Assembly (NCBI GenBank): GCA_023300375.1
Contig: JALZWO010000100.1
Span: 1-48,345 of the forward strand
Origin: Granulosicoccus sp.
GTDB lineage: Bacteria > Pseudomonadota > Gammaproteobacteria > Granulosicoccales > Granulosicoccaceae
Length of the DNA stretch: 48,345 nt
Direction of reading: 5' to 3'
The translations under genes and the position numbers were made by a program. The number at the start of each line of letters is the position of its first letter. Position 1 is the first letter of the stretch. The notes below the pieces were generated by a model that was given only the letters and a program-made list of their open reading frames with translations, searched no databases and was not told where the DNA came from. Of this stretch, positions 1-8,704 are shown piece by piece.

Positions 1-3000
1 TCCCCATAACCGCCAGCTGCAAACTCAAGTCGATCCAGATCGTCGTAGGAGAATAACTGTGAATTGGCCGTATCCAGAACATCAGTTATCGCTGTGATGT
101 TGTTCACCGCGTTATAGGCATAGCCTTTTTCAAACACACTGTCATTGGCTATCGTTAGTACTCGGTAGTCTTGATCGTAGGTTTTGGACTGACTAACCCC
201 GTTGCCCAATGTTAAGCCTGAGGCTGGCCCAAAGGGTAGCCGTGTGATCTTGCTTGCCAGTATCTCCGAGCCCTCATCGCTAACGCTTGTGACTTGATTG
301 ATTCGCGCGCTGATGTCATAGCCATAACTTACCGAGCGACCACTGGGATACGTCATACCTGTGAGTCGGTCGGCAGCGTTATATGTGTAAGACTGCGCGT
401 AGCTCTGACCATCGATGGTATAGATCACCGATGTCGTGTTACCGCGAGCATCGTACCCAAAATCGGTTGAACCACTCTCATCACGGATCTGCGTTAATCG
501 CCCAGTTCCATTTGCTCCTTGATCGTAGCTGTAACTGACATTCTTGGCAGCATCTGGGTAGCTCATTTGTGTGACTCGATTCAGCGCATCATAGCTGTAG
601 CTCACTTGAATACCCCGCGCATCGGTTTGGGTCACCACATTACCGGCACTGTCGTAGTTCATCGTTGTAGTGCCAGTATCGGGGCTCCGCACAATGACTG
701 GCTCATCAAAGCCGTTGTAGGTATAGCTTGTTGTTAACCCTTCTGCATCGGTCACACTAATTAGGTTGTCCCGATCGTCGTAAACATAATCAGTTTCACC
801 TAGAAGTGGATCTATGGTTTTAATTAAGCGATCTAATGCATCAAAATTGGAGCTAGTCACACGATTACTAGGATCGGTACTTGTCGTTAGGTTACTGTTG
901 TTGTCGTACGCGTAGTTTGCCGTTCCACCGTGGGCGTATACCATAGCGCGAACACGGCTCAACTCATCGAAACTTGTGTTTAAGCTCTTCCGAATTTGCC
1001 CACCTGGGTCTTTAGTTATCTCATCGGTACGATTCCCTGCTGCGTCCAACGTCCATTCCACACGATTGCCTTCAGCATCGCTAACCGCAGTCAATCTATC
1101 CGCATCATCCCAGTTGGAATTCAAATAGGCACCGTCGGGCTGTGTCACGCGAGTGATGTTGCCCTTTGCGTCGTAGCTGATGGTAGTAACCGCTCCTGCC
1201 ACTGTCACCTGAGTCATCCACTGGCGAGAGTTATAACTCAGCGTTGTAACTTGGCCATTCGAATCCGTGATCTGTGTTGGCTGACCGTGAACATTGTAGG
1301 CATCAAAGGTTGTGGTGTGCCCTAACGCGTTGACCGCAGTGGATATCTGCCCACACGCTCCGCCAGAGCTACAGTTGTAGTAGGTGTAGCTGGTGATATC
1401 ACTGACATCTGTGCGCGGACCATCTATCGTGAGTGGTCTGCCAACACTGTCATAGGTGTAGCTCCATGTGCGTGTATCCCCAGAGCTTATGTCCGTTACA
1501 TGCATCTGAGTGTAGTTAGGATCGTTATAAGGAGCGTACGTGTATGTGGTTGTCTGCCCTGGCTCGGTAATGATCTCTGGTAGGCGAAATTGGGTGTGCC
1601 ATTGGGTGCTCACAGTACGCTCTATAGTGGTGCCGTCAGCTTGTGTGGCACTACGAACCAGCCCAAGATTATCTCTAACGAAAGACGTGGTGTTGCCCTC
1701 CCAATCAGTTTTGCTGTTCACATACCCGTTATCGTCAAAAGTATATGAACCAGAAGATGCACCACAAAAGGCGCTACCAAGGCGATCAGATCGGGTAATT
1801 TTAGGTGAACCTTGTATATTCTCAAAAGTATGCTCGGTGACCTTACCCAGCGGGCTGGTAACAGCTACATCCATATCACCGTAGACAAAGCTATACCGAT
1901 CAACGCCACCTGTATGTTCTGTTGAGTTGGCCCGCCCATTGTCGTCATAGCCAAACGTTGAATAGCGAACACCACGCTCGTCGGTAACGCCGGTTAAAAA
2001 GGAAGTATTAGTCGTATTTTCATAATGATAGGTAACGGATCGACCATCTTGATACGTCACTGTCTCTAGTACTTCCTTAAAGGTATAAGACCCATCAAAA
2101 TTGTAGGAATAGTTAATGCGATTATTGTCCGGCAACGTCACGGAGATAACCTCATCATTGTTATTCTTATTCACTATCAATTTGTTTCCGTAGTCGTCTG
2201 TAATAGTTACGGAAGCATCGTCATAGCTGTAGAAGTGAGAGAGACCTTGTCGGGTAGTGACTTGAGCAACCTTTCCCGAAGAATCGTAGGTTGCTACGTT
2301 ATCGTCTTCATCGGTGAACTGCCAGCCGTTTCCAAGCCGTACTAATTGAGCTATGACGTCAGTAGTTGCAGTATAAGTATTTCCTTCCCCAGAGGTATAA
2401 ACGAGCACTGCACCATTGGGTGAGGCAGCCCACACGGTGTCGAGTTTGCCGAACGGGGCAATGAGTAGAGTTCTCACTCCAACCGTTGAATAATTGAACC
2501 GCCAATCATCAAGAAGTGGGTGATCTTCGCTACTGTAATATCGACGCACTAGTAAAGGAAACGCACCACCAGCGAGATAATCAGTTTTGGATTCGCGTTT
2601 TATTCCACCACGAAAGTCGATGGGATTTCCGGCGCATACGGTTTGATCGGTTGATGGAGGAAGGACTGGGCAGTCAGTTGCATGATCTACTACATCACCC
2701 GTAGGGCACATATGTATATTTGCAGCATCGGTTTCGAACACTCGGAATATGGTGTTCGTAGCGTGTGCCACGCGACCGGCGTTTCTAAAGGCAGCAATCG
2801 AATGTTCGTAAATACTGCGGCAAAAATGTGTGCGGTCATGTATGACTCGGCCAACTTCTACCAATTCGAACGAAATTAATTCTGCACGATCTCCTCGATA
2901 CGCTTGCCCATTAGCTATGATGCCGCATAAGGCTTGTGGATCCGATGATTGAGGCCGCATACTCTCACCCGGCAGCGTACTTCCATAGTAATACAACACT

Positions 3001-3167
3001 TCATCAGCTTGTAATGAAGAACTGATACCTAAAATTAGACATGCAACGACCACGAGTCGCCGAATAGTTTGATTAAGCTTGCTAAAGCGAGAATAAAAAT
3101 CGCGTCTAGAACCCTTTATTTCGCCCAAGGCGAAAGCTGTCCGTAAGTCCGTAAGTCCGTAAGTCAT
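1..3167 (-). CDS. Secreted RHS/YD-repeat protein, N-terminal part (runs off left edge)
   Basis: An open minus-strand frame runs without a stop from the ATG at 3167 to the window edge, giving 1055 complete codons. A basic N-region of about 38 residues (ending near QTIRR) precedes a hydrophobic stretch at 39-54, read as a signal peptide ending near SSSLQA. A DUF6531-like RHS N-terminal domain lies near residues 185-225 (GNPIDF, TDYLAGGAFPL, RRYYSS, DDWRFNY). From about residue 300 onward there are many YD repeats, such as YDALNRVTQ, YDARGNTT and YNAADRLTG. RHS/YD proteins form large shells that encapsulate a C-terminal toxin or adhesin, but that end is outside the window, so no effector can be named. 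The start is not secure: AAGG lies 12 bases upstream of ATG, and an in-frame TTG occurs at codon 14. Codons 2-9 consist entirely of an octamer repeat. Confidence 0.9.
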   Translation of the reverse strand, partial: MTYGLTDLRTAFALGEIKGSRRDFYSRFSKLNQTIRRLVVVACLILGISSSLQADEVLYYYGSTLPGESMRPQSSDPQALCGIIANGQAYRGDRAELISFELVEVGRVIHDRTHFCRSIYEHSIAAFRNAGRVAHATNTIFRVFETDAANIHMCPTGDVVDHATDCPVLPPSTDQTVCAGNPIDFRGGIKRESKTDYLAGGAFPLLVRRYYSSEDHPLLDDWRFNYSTVGVRTLLIAPFGKLDTVWAASPNGAVLVYTSGEGNTYTATTDVIAQLVRLGNGWQFTDEDDNVATYDSSGKVAQVTTRQGLSHFYSYDDASVTITDDYGNKLIVNKNNNDEVISVTLPDNNRINYSYNFDGSYTFKEVLETVTYQDGRSVTYHYENTTNTSFLTGVTDERGVRYSTFGYDDNGRANSTEHTGGVDRYSFVYGDMDVAVTSPLGKVTEHTFENIQGSPKITRSDRLGSAFCGASSGSYTFDDNGYVNSKTDWEGNTTSFVRDNLGLVRSATQADGTTIERTVSTQWHTQFRLPEIITEPGQTTTYTYAPYNDPNYTQMHVTDISSGDTRTWSYTYDSVGRPLTIDGPRTDVSDITSYTYYNCSSGGACGQISTAVNALGHTTTFDAYNVHGQPTQITDSNGQVTTLSYNSRQWMTQVTVAGAVTTISYDAKGNITRVTQPDGAYLNSNWDDADRLTAVSDAEGNRVEWTLDAAGNRTDEITKDPGGQIRKSLNTSFDELSRVRAMVYAHGGTANYAYDNNSNLTTSTDPSNRVTSSNFDALDRLIKTIDPLLGETDYVYDDRDNLISVTDAEGLTTSYTYNGFDEPVIVRSPDTGTTTMNYDSAGNVVTQTDARGIQVSYSYDALNRVTQMSYPDAAKNVSYSYDQGANGTGRLTQIRDESGSTDFGYDARGNTTSVIYTIDGQSYAQSYTYNAADRLTGMTYPSGRSVSYGYDISARINQVTSVSDEGSEILASKITRLPFGPASGLTLGNGVSQSKTYDQDYRVLTIANDSVFEKGYAYNAVNNITAITDVLDTANSQLFSYDDLDRLEFAAGGYG
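3141..3164 (-). repeat. Three perfect tandem octamers directly after the RHS start codon
   Basis: On the minus strand the octamer ACTTACGG occurs three times in a row, directly after the ATG at 3165-3167. The unit length is not a multiple of three, so gaining or losing a copy would put the ATG out of frame with the RHS coding region. If translation really starts at a later TTG, the array would be in the leader instead. Confidence 0.9.
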
Positions 3168-3406
3168 CTAAATTGTCTACCTTGACTGTTTCAACATAAT
3201 GCCGTACAAAAATGACGGCTTATCCTGTCAAGCTACATCAGCTAGACAATAATCGGCCAATGCTCTCATAAAATTGAAAAAAGTCAAGTCTATATGCCAT
3301 TGCCAAAGTGTCTAATTGGGGGGGGCTGAGGTTGTGATTCACACATGAACGTAGTAAAAAATTCAGAGTGCTGGCATAGAGGCAGTTACGGGATTTAATG
3401 TTAACG

Positions 3407-3427
3407 AAAGAAGCGCTGGGCTTCTTT
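3407..3427 (+). terminator. Hairpin with T-rich tail
   Basis: AAAGAAGC pairs with GCTTCTTT across a 5-base loop and is followed by TTATT on the plus strand. It looks like a weak intrinsic terminator on plus, although no plus-strand gene ends here. On minus it lies downstream of the SDR gene but lacks a clear U tract. Confidence 0.35.
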
Positions 3428-3506
3428 TATTACGCAGTTGTACACAGCGGATCGTTCATCACACGCTATTAAACAGTGTTGCGCAAAATCTGTTTATTAT
3501 GCAATA

Positions 3507-3664
3507 CAACACAGGGTACGTGAGCGTGTATACGACGCACTGCTCACATCGCGATAGCTTTCTGATAATGCTGGGTAATGTGTTGGCATCGTTAAATAGT
3601 TGAGGAATCGAGCTATTAACCTTTGTTAGAACAAGCGATAACACAAACTGCAACACAGGGTACG
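3507..3664. repeat. Two copies of the 14-base word CAACACAGGGTACG
   Basis: Identical 14-base direct repeats lie at 3507-3520 and 3651-3664, 144 bases apart, in non-coding sequence. Their flanks differ. They could be regulatory sites or traces of a small duplicated element. Confidence 0.7.
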
Positions 3665-3723
3665 CGGGAAAAATACGCACCAAACTAGAACGCCGCACTT
3701 TATCCCACATCCACTCAATACAA

Positions 3724-4500
3724 CTAAAACGCCTTATTAACTGCCCCACCATCAATCAGCAAATTCTGCCCTGTTATGTACCCTGCATGTGCACTACACA
3801 AAAAAGCGCAGGCAGCACCAAACTCTTCAGGTTGACCAAAGCGTTGAGCGGGGATTGATTTTGCGCGAGCTTCTGCAAGCTCTTCAGGTGATTTTCCTGT
3901 TCGTTTAGACGCGAACTGAAAGCCCCCACGTAGCCTGTCGGTATCAAATGCACCAGGCATTATCTGGTTGATGGTCACACCAGTGGGGGCAACAGTTCTT
4001 GATACACCCGCAAGAAAGGACGTTAGGCCAGCGCGAGCACCACTAGATAAATCAAGTCCAGCGATAGGAGAGACTACTGATGATGAAGTGATATTGACTA
4101 TACGGCCAAAACCGCGCTCACCCATGCCGTCTACACAGGCTCTTATTAGCTCCATAGGCGTCACCATATTCATGGTCACACCCGCTAGCATGGCTTCTCT
4201 ATCAATTTCACGGAAATCTTTGAACGGTGGGCCGCCGTTATTATTCACAAGGATGTCTGGCTCGGGGCATGCTGCAAACAAGGCTTGCTGACCCTCAGGC
4301 GTTGAGACGTCCGCCATAACCACGGATACGTTAACGCCAAACGCTCGCGCATCACTTTCGGTTTTCGCCAGCTGCGCTTCGTCACGACCATTGATCACAA
4401 TATCAACACCCGCTTCTGCCAAAGCTAGAGCACAGGCTCTGCCAAGACCACGAGATGATGCACAAACAATGGCCTTACGACCCTTAATTCCTAAATCCAC
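3724..4500 (-). CDS. SDR-family oxidoreductase with atypical active site
   Basis: A 258-residue classical-length short-chain dehydrogenase, similar overall to 3-oxoacyl-ACP reductase/BacC-type enzymes. The Rossmann glycine motif is ASSRGLG (14-20), the NNAG motif appears as NNNGG (86-90), and a serine run follows at 139-141. The usual YxxxK pair is absent: the aligned segment reads SSGAR, so Tyr is Ser152 and Lys is Arg156. A sub-branch of SDR proteins carries this SGARAGL-like variant, so it is probably a family trait and not a sequencing error. The C-terminal GQNLLIDGG is typical of cofactor-binding SDRs. GAGG sits 6 bases before the ATG. The substrate is unknown and activity may be altered or lost. 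It stands alone, about 210 bases downstream of the 5'-nucleotidase gene on the same strand. Confidence 0.9.
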   Translation of the reverse strand: MDLGIKGRKAIVCASSRGLGRACALALAEAGVDIVINGRDEAQLAKTESDARAFGVNVSVVMADVSTPEGQQALFAACPEPDILVNNNGGPPFKDFREIDREAMLAGVTMNMVTPMELIRACVDGMGERGFGRIVNITSSSVVSPIAGLDLSSGARAGLTSFLAGVSRTVAPTGVTINQIMPGAFDTDRLRGGFQFASKRTGKSPEELAEARAKSIPAQRFGQPEEFGAACAFLCSAHAGYITGQNLLIDGGAVNKAF

Positions 4501-4592
4501 ACTACACCTCTACTGAGTATTTAAAACACATTAAAAGCGGGTTACGCTTGGGATGAATGGCACCACCTTATACGGAAATACTTGCGTATGGT

Positions 4593-4687
4593 CATTCTCG
4601 CAAGTACCGCCATTCTCGCAAGTACCACCATTCCCGCAAGTACCGTCATTCCCGCAGGCCCATCATTCCCGCCTTCGCGGGAATGAC
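4593..4687. repeat. Palindromic CATTCCCGC element with degenerate 18-base tandem arm copies
   Basis: Three 18-base units (4593-4610, 4611-4628, 4629-4646) and a shorter fourth (4647-4663), each starting CATTCTCGC or CATTCCCGC, lead into a perfect hairpin at 4664-4685 (CATTCCCGC, loop CTTC, GCGGGAATG). This resembles the dispersed palindromic repeats of many Proteobacteria whose core is GTCATTCCCGC. It lies just after the 5'-nucleotidase stop (minus), where the hairpin could act as a transcript end. A related element lies at 39079-39202. Confidence 0.85.
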
Positions 4688-4713
4688 GACAACGATCCTT
4701 CGCGTAATATTAA

Positions 4714-6315
4714 CTATTTAGCACTAATGCGCCCATCAAGCACCGGCTCGTAAGGCTGGTTAGCAGACATAAAATCAACAACCACTGTCTCCATATTCGG
4801 GCCAAAATCGTACACTTTAGTGGCATTGTCTGCGAACACACTGTAGCCGTCACCGCCACTGCGTACAAAGTTATTGCTCACTACACCGTATGTGGCTTCT
4901 GGGTCAATAGCTGTCCACTCGCCTTCTTTCATGACGTTGACATCAACAATACGCCCTTCATTGGCAGGCATAGAGGCGTCCCATGTAAACTGCAAGCCTG
5001 CTACCTGTGGAAAGCGACCCTTTATTTCCTCAACTTGGCTAACGCCATTCTCTAGAGCAGCAATCACATCAGCACCCGTGATTTCAAACGTAGCCAACGT
5101 GTTCTGAAATGGTAGTACCGTTAAAATCTCTCCCATAGTGACTTCACCTGCATCGATAGATGCACGTAAACCGCCGGAGTTCATAATAGCAATGGAGACG
5201 CCCTGATCGCTAACTCGGCTTAGCATGGCATCGGCCACTAAATTACCCATGGCACATTCCTCAACACGACACACGTCGCGGTTACCTTCGATCACAGCCG
5301 AGGTTTGCGCCACAATCTGATCTCTGATTTCGTTCAGAGGTAGTGCAAGCTCTGACACTCGCGCAACCACTTCTTCGTTCTCAACGATGCTTGCATCAAC
5401 CAAAACAGGACTGCCTTGCGCCTGCGTAACTTCACCCGCATCGTTAAACGAAACATTCAATTCACCCACGTATTTTCCATAGGCGTAGGCTTGAACGATG
5501 GCTGTATTACCCACCATGGTGGGGTACGGGCCGCGAGCGCTCTCATCGGTATTAGAGAGAAACGTATTAGAGTGTCCACCCACAATGACATCCACGCCAG
5601 TTGTCCCAGCAGCCACTCTTTGGTCAACATCATAACCAGAATGTGAAAGCACAATAATACGGTCAATGCCCTGCTCTGTTAGTGCATCCACTTCACCCTG
5701 CACAGCCGCCACTGGATCAGAAAAACTAACACCGGGTCCCGGGCTTGCCAAGTCAACCGTGTCTTCTGGTGTTAAACCGATGATGCCGTACTTCTCCCCC
5801 GCTTTTTCAACCACGGTGGATTTCATGATTTTGTTAGCCAGCGCAGGTTCATCTGATACATCAGCGTTTGACATGACTACAGGAAAATCAACCGCGTCGA
5901 TGAATCCTCGCAGCACAGCAGGACCATCATCGAATTCGTGATTGCCCACTGTCATGCCATCGTAACCAAGCTTGTTCATGATTTCTGCAGCCACCGCACC
6001 CTTATAATAGGTGTAAAACAGCGACCCTTGGAATTGATCACCACCATCGAAAAGCAGGGCATCAGGGTTGCGTGAGCGCGCCTCTTCAACGGCTGTAACC
6101 AATCGGGCATAGCCACCAAAACATTCACCCGCTGCATTGTCTTCAGCATTGCAAGGGCTGTCGTATTTGGTGATGGGTTCGACCTTGGAATGAAAGTCGT
6201 TGGTATGCAAGATAGTGACGGAATCTTCCGCCTGCACTGCACCACAACAAAGCGCCACGGCTAGGCCTACGGCCGTGACGACAGGAAAAGGACAGAGACG
6301 ATTAGCAGAGTTCAT
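4714..6315 (-). CDS. Periplasmic 5'-nucleotidase / UshA-type metallophosphatase
   Basis: A 533-residue exported two-domain nucleotidase. A signal peptide ends near residue 29 (GAVQA). The N-terminal calcineurin-like domain has the metal-binding set D40xH42, GGDQ (91-94), GNHE (124-127), a LSHSGYD segment and VGGHSN. The C-terminal substrate domain shows the family blocks NSGGLRASI, LPFQNTLATFEITG and RSGGDGYSVF. The family hydrolyses extracellular 5'-nucleotides or related phospho-esters for nucleoside and phosphate scavenging. Length and motif order match complete UshA/NutA enzymes, with no sign of damage. No strong ribosome site is visible before the ATG. It appears monocistronic, ending at the palindromic repeat element. 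Confidence 0.93.
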   Translation of the reverse strand: MNSANRLCPFPVVTAVGLAVALCCGAVQAEDSVTILHTNDFHSKVEPITKYDSPCNAEDNAAGECFGGYARLVTAVEEARSRNPDALLFDGGDQFQGSLFYTYYKGAVAAEIMNKLGYDGMTVGNHEFDDGPAVLRGFIDAVDFPVVMSNADVSDEPALANKIMKSTVVEKAGEKYGIIGLTPEDTVDLASPGPGVSFSDPVAAVQGEVDALTEQGIDRIIVLSHSGYDVDQRVAAGTTGVDVIVGGHSNTFLSNTDESARGPYPTMVGNTAIVQAYAYGKYVGELNVSFNDAGEVTQAQGSPVLVDASIVENEEVVARVSELALPLNEIRDQIVAQTSAVIEGNRDVCRVEECAMGNLVADAMLSRVSDQGVSIAIMNSGGLRASIDAGEVTMGEILTVLPFQNTLATFEITGADVIAALENGVSQVEEIKGRFPQVAGLQFTWDASMPANEGRIVDVNVMKEGEWTAIDPEATYGVVSNNFVRSGGDGYSVFADNATKVYDFGPNMETVVVDFMSANQPYEPVLDGRISAK

Positions 6316-6433
6316 AGGTATGGATTCAGGTTTGGGTTAACGATGCTGAGATTACCAGATGTATGGACTATCGGAAGGCTGGCCCAAAATAGACATATTG
6401 ATTGCTATTCAGGGACTACCTCCTAAGCGAGGT

Positions 6434-7417
6434 TTACTCGTAAATCGGGAAAAACGTATTGAAGGCGCCTTCAGTAAAAACGCCCGGATCATTAAAGCGC
6501 TTGTTGAGATTCAATGCGCCAATGTGTTGCATATCGTCTTGACTTAACTCGAAGTCGAACACAGCACTGTTCTCGGCAAGACGTTCAGGTTTTATGGTTT
6601 TAGGAATAATGGCATTTCCTCTCTGCACTCCCCAACGCAGCACCACTTGAGCGGCCGTCTTTCCTACACGTTCGGCAATGGTCTTAACTGCCGGCTGCTC
6701 GAGAACCGACTCACCCGCATTGGCCATGTCCAGTTCAAGATAAGACAACGCACCCAGCGGCGAAAAGGAGGTTACTGCTATGTCTTGCTCGCGGCAAAAA
6801 CGCATCAGTGTTTCTTGTGTCAGGTAGGGGTGTGACTCAACTTGTAGCACAGCTGGTGCAATGCGCGCGTAGTTGAGCGTATCGCGCAACAAACTTATAT
6901 TGTAGTTACACACACCGATGTGCCTAGCCAAGCCACTGTCTACCAATGACTCCATTGCACGCCAGGTTTCCTGCAATGGCACAGAGGCAGGCTTCATCAT
7001 GGGTAGATCATCAGCTGGGTCGAATACCCACTCTGGCGGATAGCGGGTTTCAAAGGGGACAAATTCCAATGCAATAGGAAAATGCACCATGTATAAATCG
7101 AGATAATCTAGGCCAAGATCATGCAGTGTCTGATCCATAGCCATGATGACGTGCTCTTCGCGATGGTAGGTGTTCCACAATTTGGATGTTACCCACAGGT
7201 CTTCCCTTTTGCACAGGCCCTCATCAAGCGCGCGCGCAATGCCAACACCCACTTCTTTTTCATTGCCGTAGTCGCAAGCGCTGTCCAGATGCCTGTAACC
7301 GCAGCGAATAGCTTCTACAACAACATCAGCAACCTGAGACTTATCAATTTTCCAAAGGCCAAGACCGATGACAGGCATGTGTCCGGTTGCGCCTACCCGC
7401 AAGGAAGGGATACTCAT
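6434..7417 (-). CDS. Aldo/keto reductase, D-xylose reductase-like
   Basis: A 327-residue AKR-family barrel. The tetrad is visible as D45, Y50 (DSACDYGNE), K79 (VTSKLWN) and H112 (MVHFP). It also shows features familiar from eukaryotic xylose reductases: FVPFETRYPPEW after the catalytic His, VLQVESHPYL, IPKTIKPERL and the late KRFNDP motif. These enzymes reduce pentoses such as xylose to polyols with NAD(P)H. I chose the second ATG (7417): AGGAG lies 10 bases upstream and the protein then starts like family members. An upstream ATG at 7438 would add seven residues. The Asn of the KSN cofactor motif of yeast enzymes is Ile here, so cofactor preference may differ. It lies about 90 bases downstream of the Gfo/Idh/MocA gene on the same strand, plausibly cotranscribed. 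Confidence 0.88.
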   Translation of the reverse strand: MSIPSLRVGATGHMPVIGLGLWKIDKSQVADVVVEAIRCGYRHLDSACDYGNEKEVGVGIARALDEGLCKREDLWVTSKLWNTYHREEHVIMAMDQTLHDLGLDYLDLYMVHFPIALEFVPFETRYPPEWVFDPADDLPMMKPASVPLQETWRAMESLVDSGLARHIGVCNYNISLLRDTLNYARIAPAVLQVESHPYLTQETLMRFCREQDIAVTSFSPLGALSYLELDMANAGESVLEQPAVKTIAERVGKTAAQVVLRWGVQRGNAIIPKTIKPERLAENSAVFDFELSQDDMQHIGALNLNKRFNDPGVFTEGAFNTFFPIYE

Positions 7418-7502
7418 TGTTGACTTAACTCCTGACATTGTGTGGATGTGTTGCGAAAATAATCATACCTTGTAATCATGAAAGTACCGCTAAATCGTGG
7501 CG

Positions 7503-8633
7503 CTACATTGATAACTTTACCGCCTCGCCTGTGCGTATGGATTCTTGCGCGGCAACCCCCATACGAACCGCTTTAATACCATCAATGGCAGACACTTCAA
7601 CCGGCGTATTGCTACGCACTGCATGTGCAAATTTAACGTGTTGGTAATAGGTAGATCCGTGATGATCACCAGCGGCCGCTAACGCCTCATCTACGTGCAC
7701 CTCGTTAACTACTGGACTTGACTGATCACGAGGGCTAAAAACCAGCTTGGCGCAGCGCTTTGTTGCATCAGGCCAGAATCTGTCAGGGCCTGGAATAAAG
7801 GCATCGAGTTTGCCTTTCTCACCGATGGCACACAGCTGCTCTTGAGGTTCTGCACCATCGGCAAACATGCATAGGTCAAGTGATGCTCGAACACCATTTT
7901 CGAAGTTCACAATGACCATGGCGTTATCGATAATGTCGGGTGTTTTACCATTATATGTCTCGTTCAAGTGGTTCACATCAATGGCTCCACTAGCAAAAAT
8001 ACTGACAGCTTCGGAGCCTGTAATCAAACGCATAAGGTCAAAATGGTGGCAACATTTTTCAACCAACGTGCCACCCGTATTCTCAGAAAATCTATTCCAG
8101 TGCTCTACTTTTTCCAGGAACGGATAACGATGTTCTTTGATACTCAACATTCTCAAGGTACCGATCTGCTGCTCCTTTAAACGCTCTAGAAAAAGCGCGG
8201 TGGGCGGCATATAGCGGTATTCCATAGCGACCCAAAAAGGTGCGCTGTAGCCTCGCAGACGACGCTGCAAATCATCACATTGAGCAAGGCTGGTGCACAC
8301 CGGCTTTTCAGCCAGAATAGCTTTACCGTGCGGCAGCAGTTTCACGATGATATCGTGATGCGTAAAATTTGGCGACACGACCACAAACGCATCGATGGAC
8401 TCGATAGGCAGATCGTCGAGTTCACGATAGCCCTTCGCAGTGACGTATCCCAGCTCCCGGGCTAATGCGGTAGCCGACTCCAGCATCTCAACATTGGGGT
8501 CAACTAGAGCTACCACCTCAATGGCTATGCCCTCCAGAGCGCTGACGAGGGCTAGATTTCGAAGATGCTCGTGCCCCATCATGCCAGTGCCAACGATGGC
8601 ATATTTCAGAGCTGTTGAAGAAGTTTTAGTCAT
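7503..8633 (-). CDS. Gfo/Idh/MocA-family NAD(P)-dependent dehydrogenase
   Basis: A 376-residue two-domain oxidoreductase. An N-terminal Rossmann fold carries VGTGMMG (14-20). The AEKPV segment (EKP at 109-111) is the family signature, and EKCCHHFDLMR (192-202) supplies the catalytic His/Asp region. Members oxidise or reduce sugars, inositols or sugar derivatives with a nicotinamide cofactor, and the substrate cannot be read from sequence. The neighbouring xylose-reductase-like gene downstream on the same strand suggests a role in sugar or polyol metabolism (inference). No strong ribosome site precedes the ATG. Its start is 71 bases from the divergently transcribed hspQ. Confidence 0.9.
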   Translation of the reverse strand: MTKTSSTALKYAIVGTGMMGHEHLRNLALVSALEGIAIEVVALVDPNVEMLESATALARELGYVTAKGYRELDDLPIESIDAFVVVSPNFTHHDIIVKLLPHGKAILAEKPVCTSLAQCDDLQRRLRGYSAPFWVAMEYRYMPPTALFLERLKEQQIGTLRMLSIKEHRYPFLEKVEHWNRFSENTGGTLVEKCCHHFDLMRLITGSEAVSIFASGAIDVNHLNETYNGKTPDIIDNAMVIVNFENGVRASLDLCMFADGAEPQEQLCAIGEKGKLDAFIPGPDRFWPDATKRCAKLVFSPRDQSSPVVNEVHVDEALAAAGDHHGSTYYQHVKFAHAVRSNTPVEVSAIDGIKAVRMGVAAQESIRTGEAVKLSM

Positions 8634-8704
8634 CTACGAAGTTTACTGCGTATCGGCATGAAATATCGACGGCAATTGTCTTCGATACAGGTACACTGAG
8701 AATA

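Larger units (their letters stand above)
3168..3723. other. Intergenic region between RHS gene start and SDR gene end
   Basis: About 555 bases with no convincing gene. It holds the upstream region of the RHS gene, a run of eight G near 3318-3325, a hairpin at 3407-3427 and two copies of a 14-base word (3507-3520 and 3651-3664). A 98-codon minus frame at 3459-3755 overlaps the SDR 3' end and looks like chance. Confidence 0.6.

Noticed and set aside
519-2879. Several plus-strand frames of 60-115 codons
   Set aside because: They lie opposite the continuous RHS/YD frame on minus and have no protein-like pattern.
3459-3755. 98-codon minus frame
   Set aside because: Overlaps the SDR 3' end, has no ribosome site and odd composition.
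4553-4753. 66-codon plus frame with repeated FSQVPP
   Set aside because: Produced by translating the palindromic repeat array.
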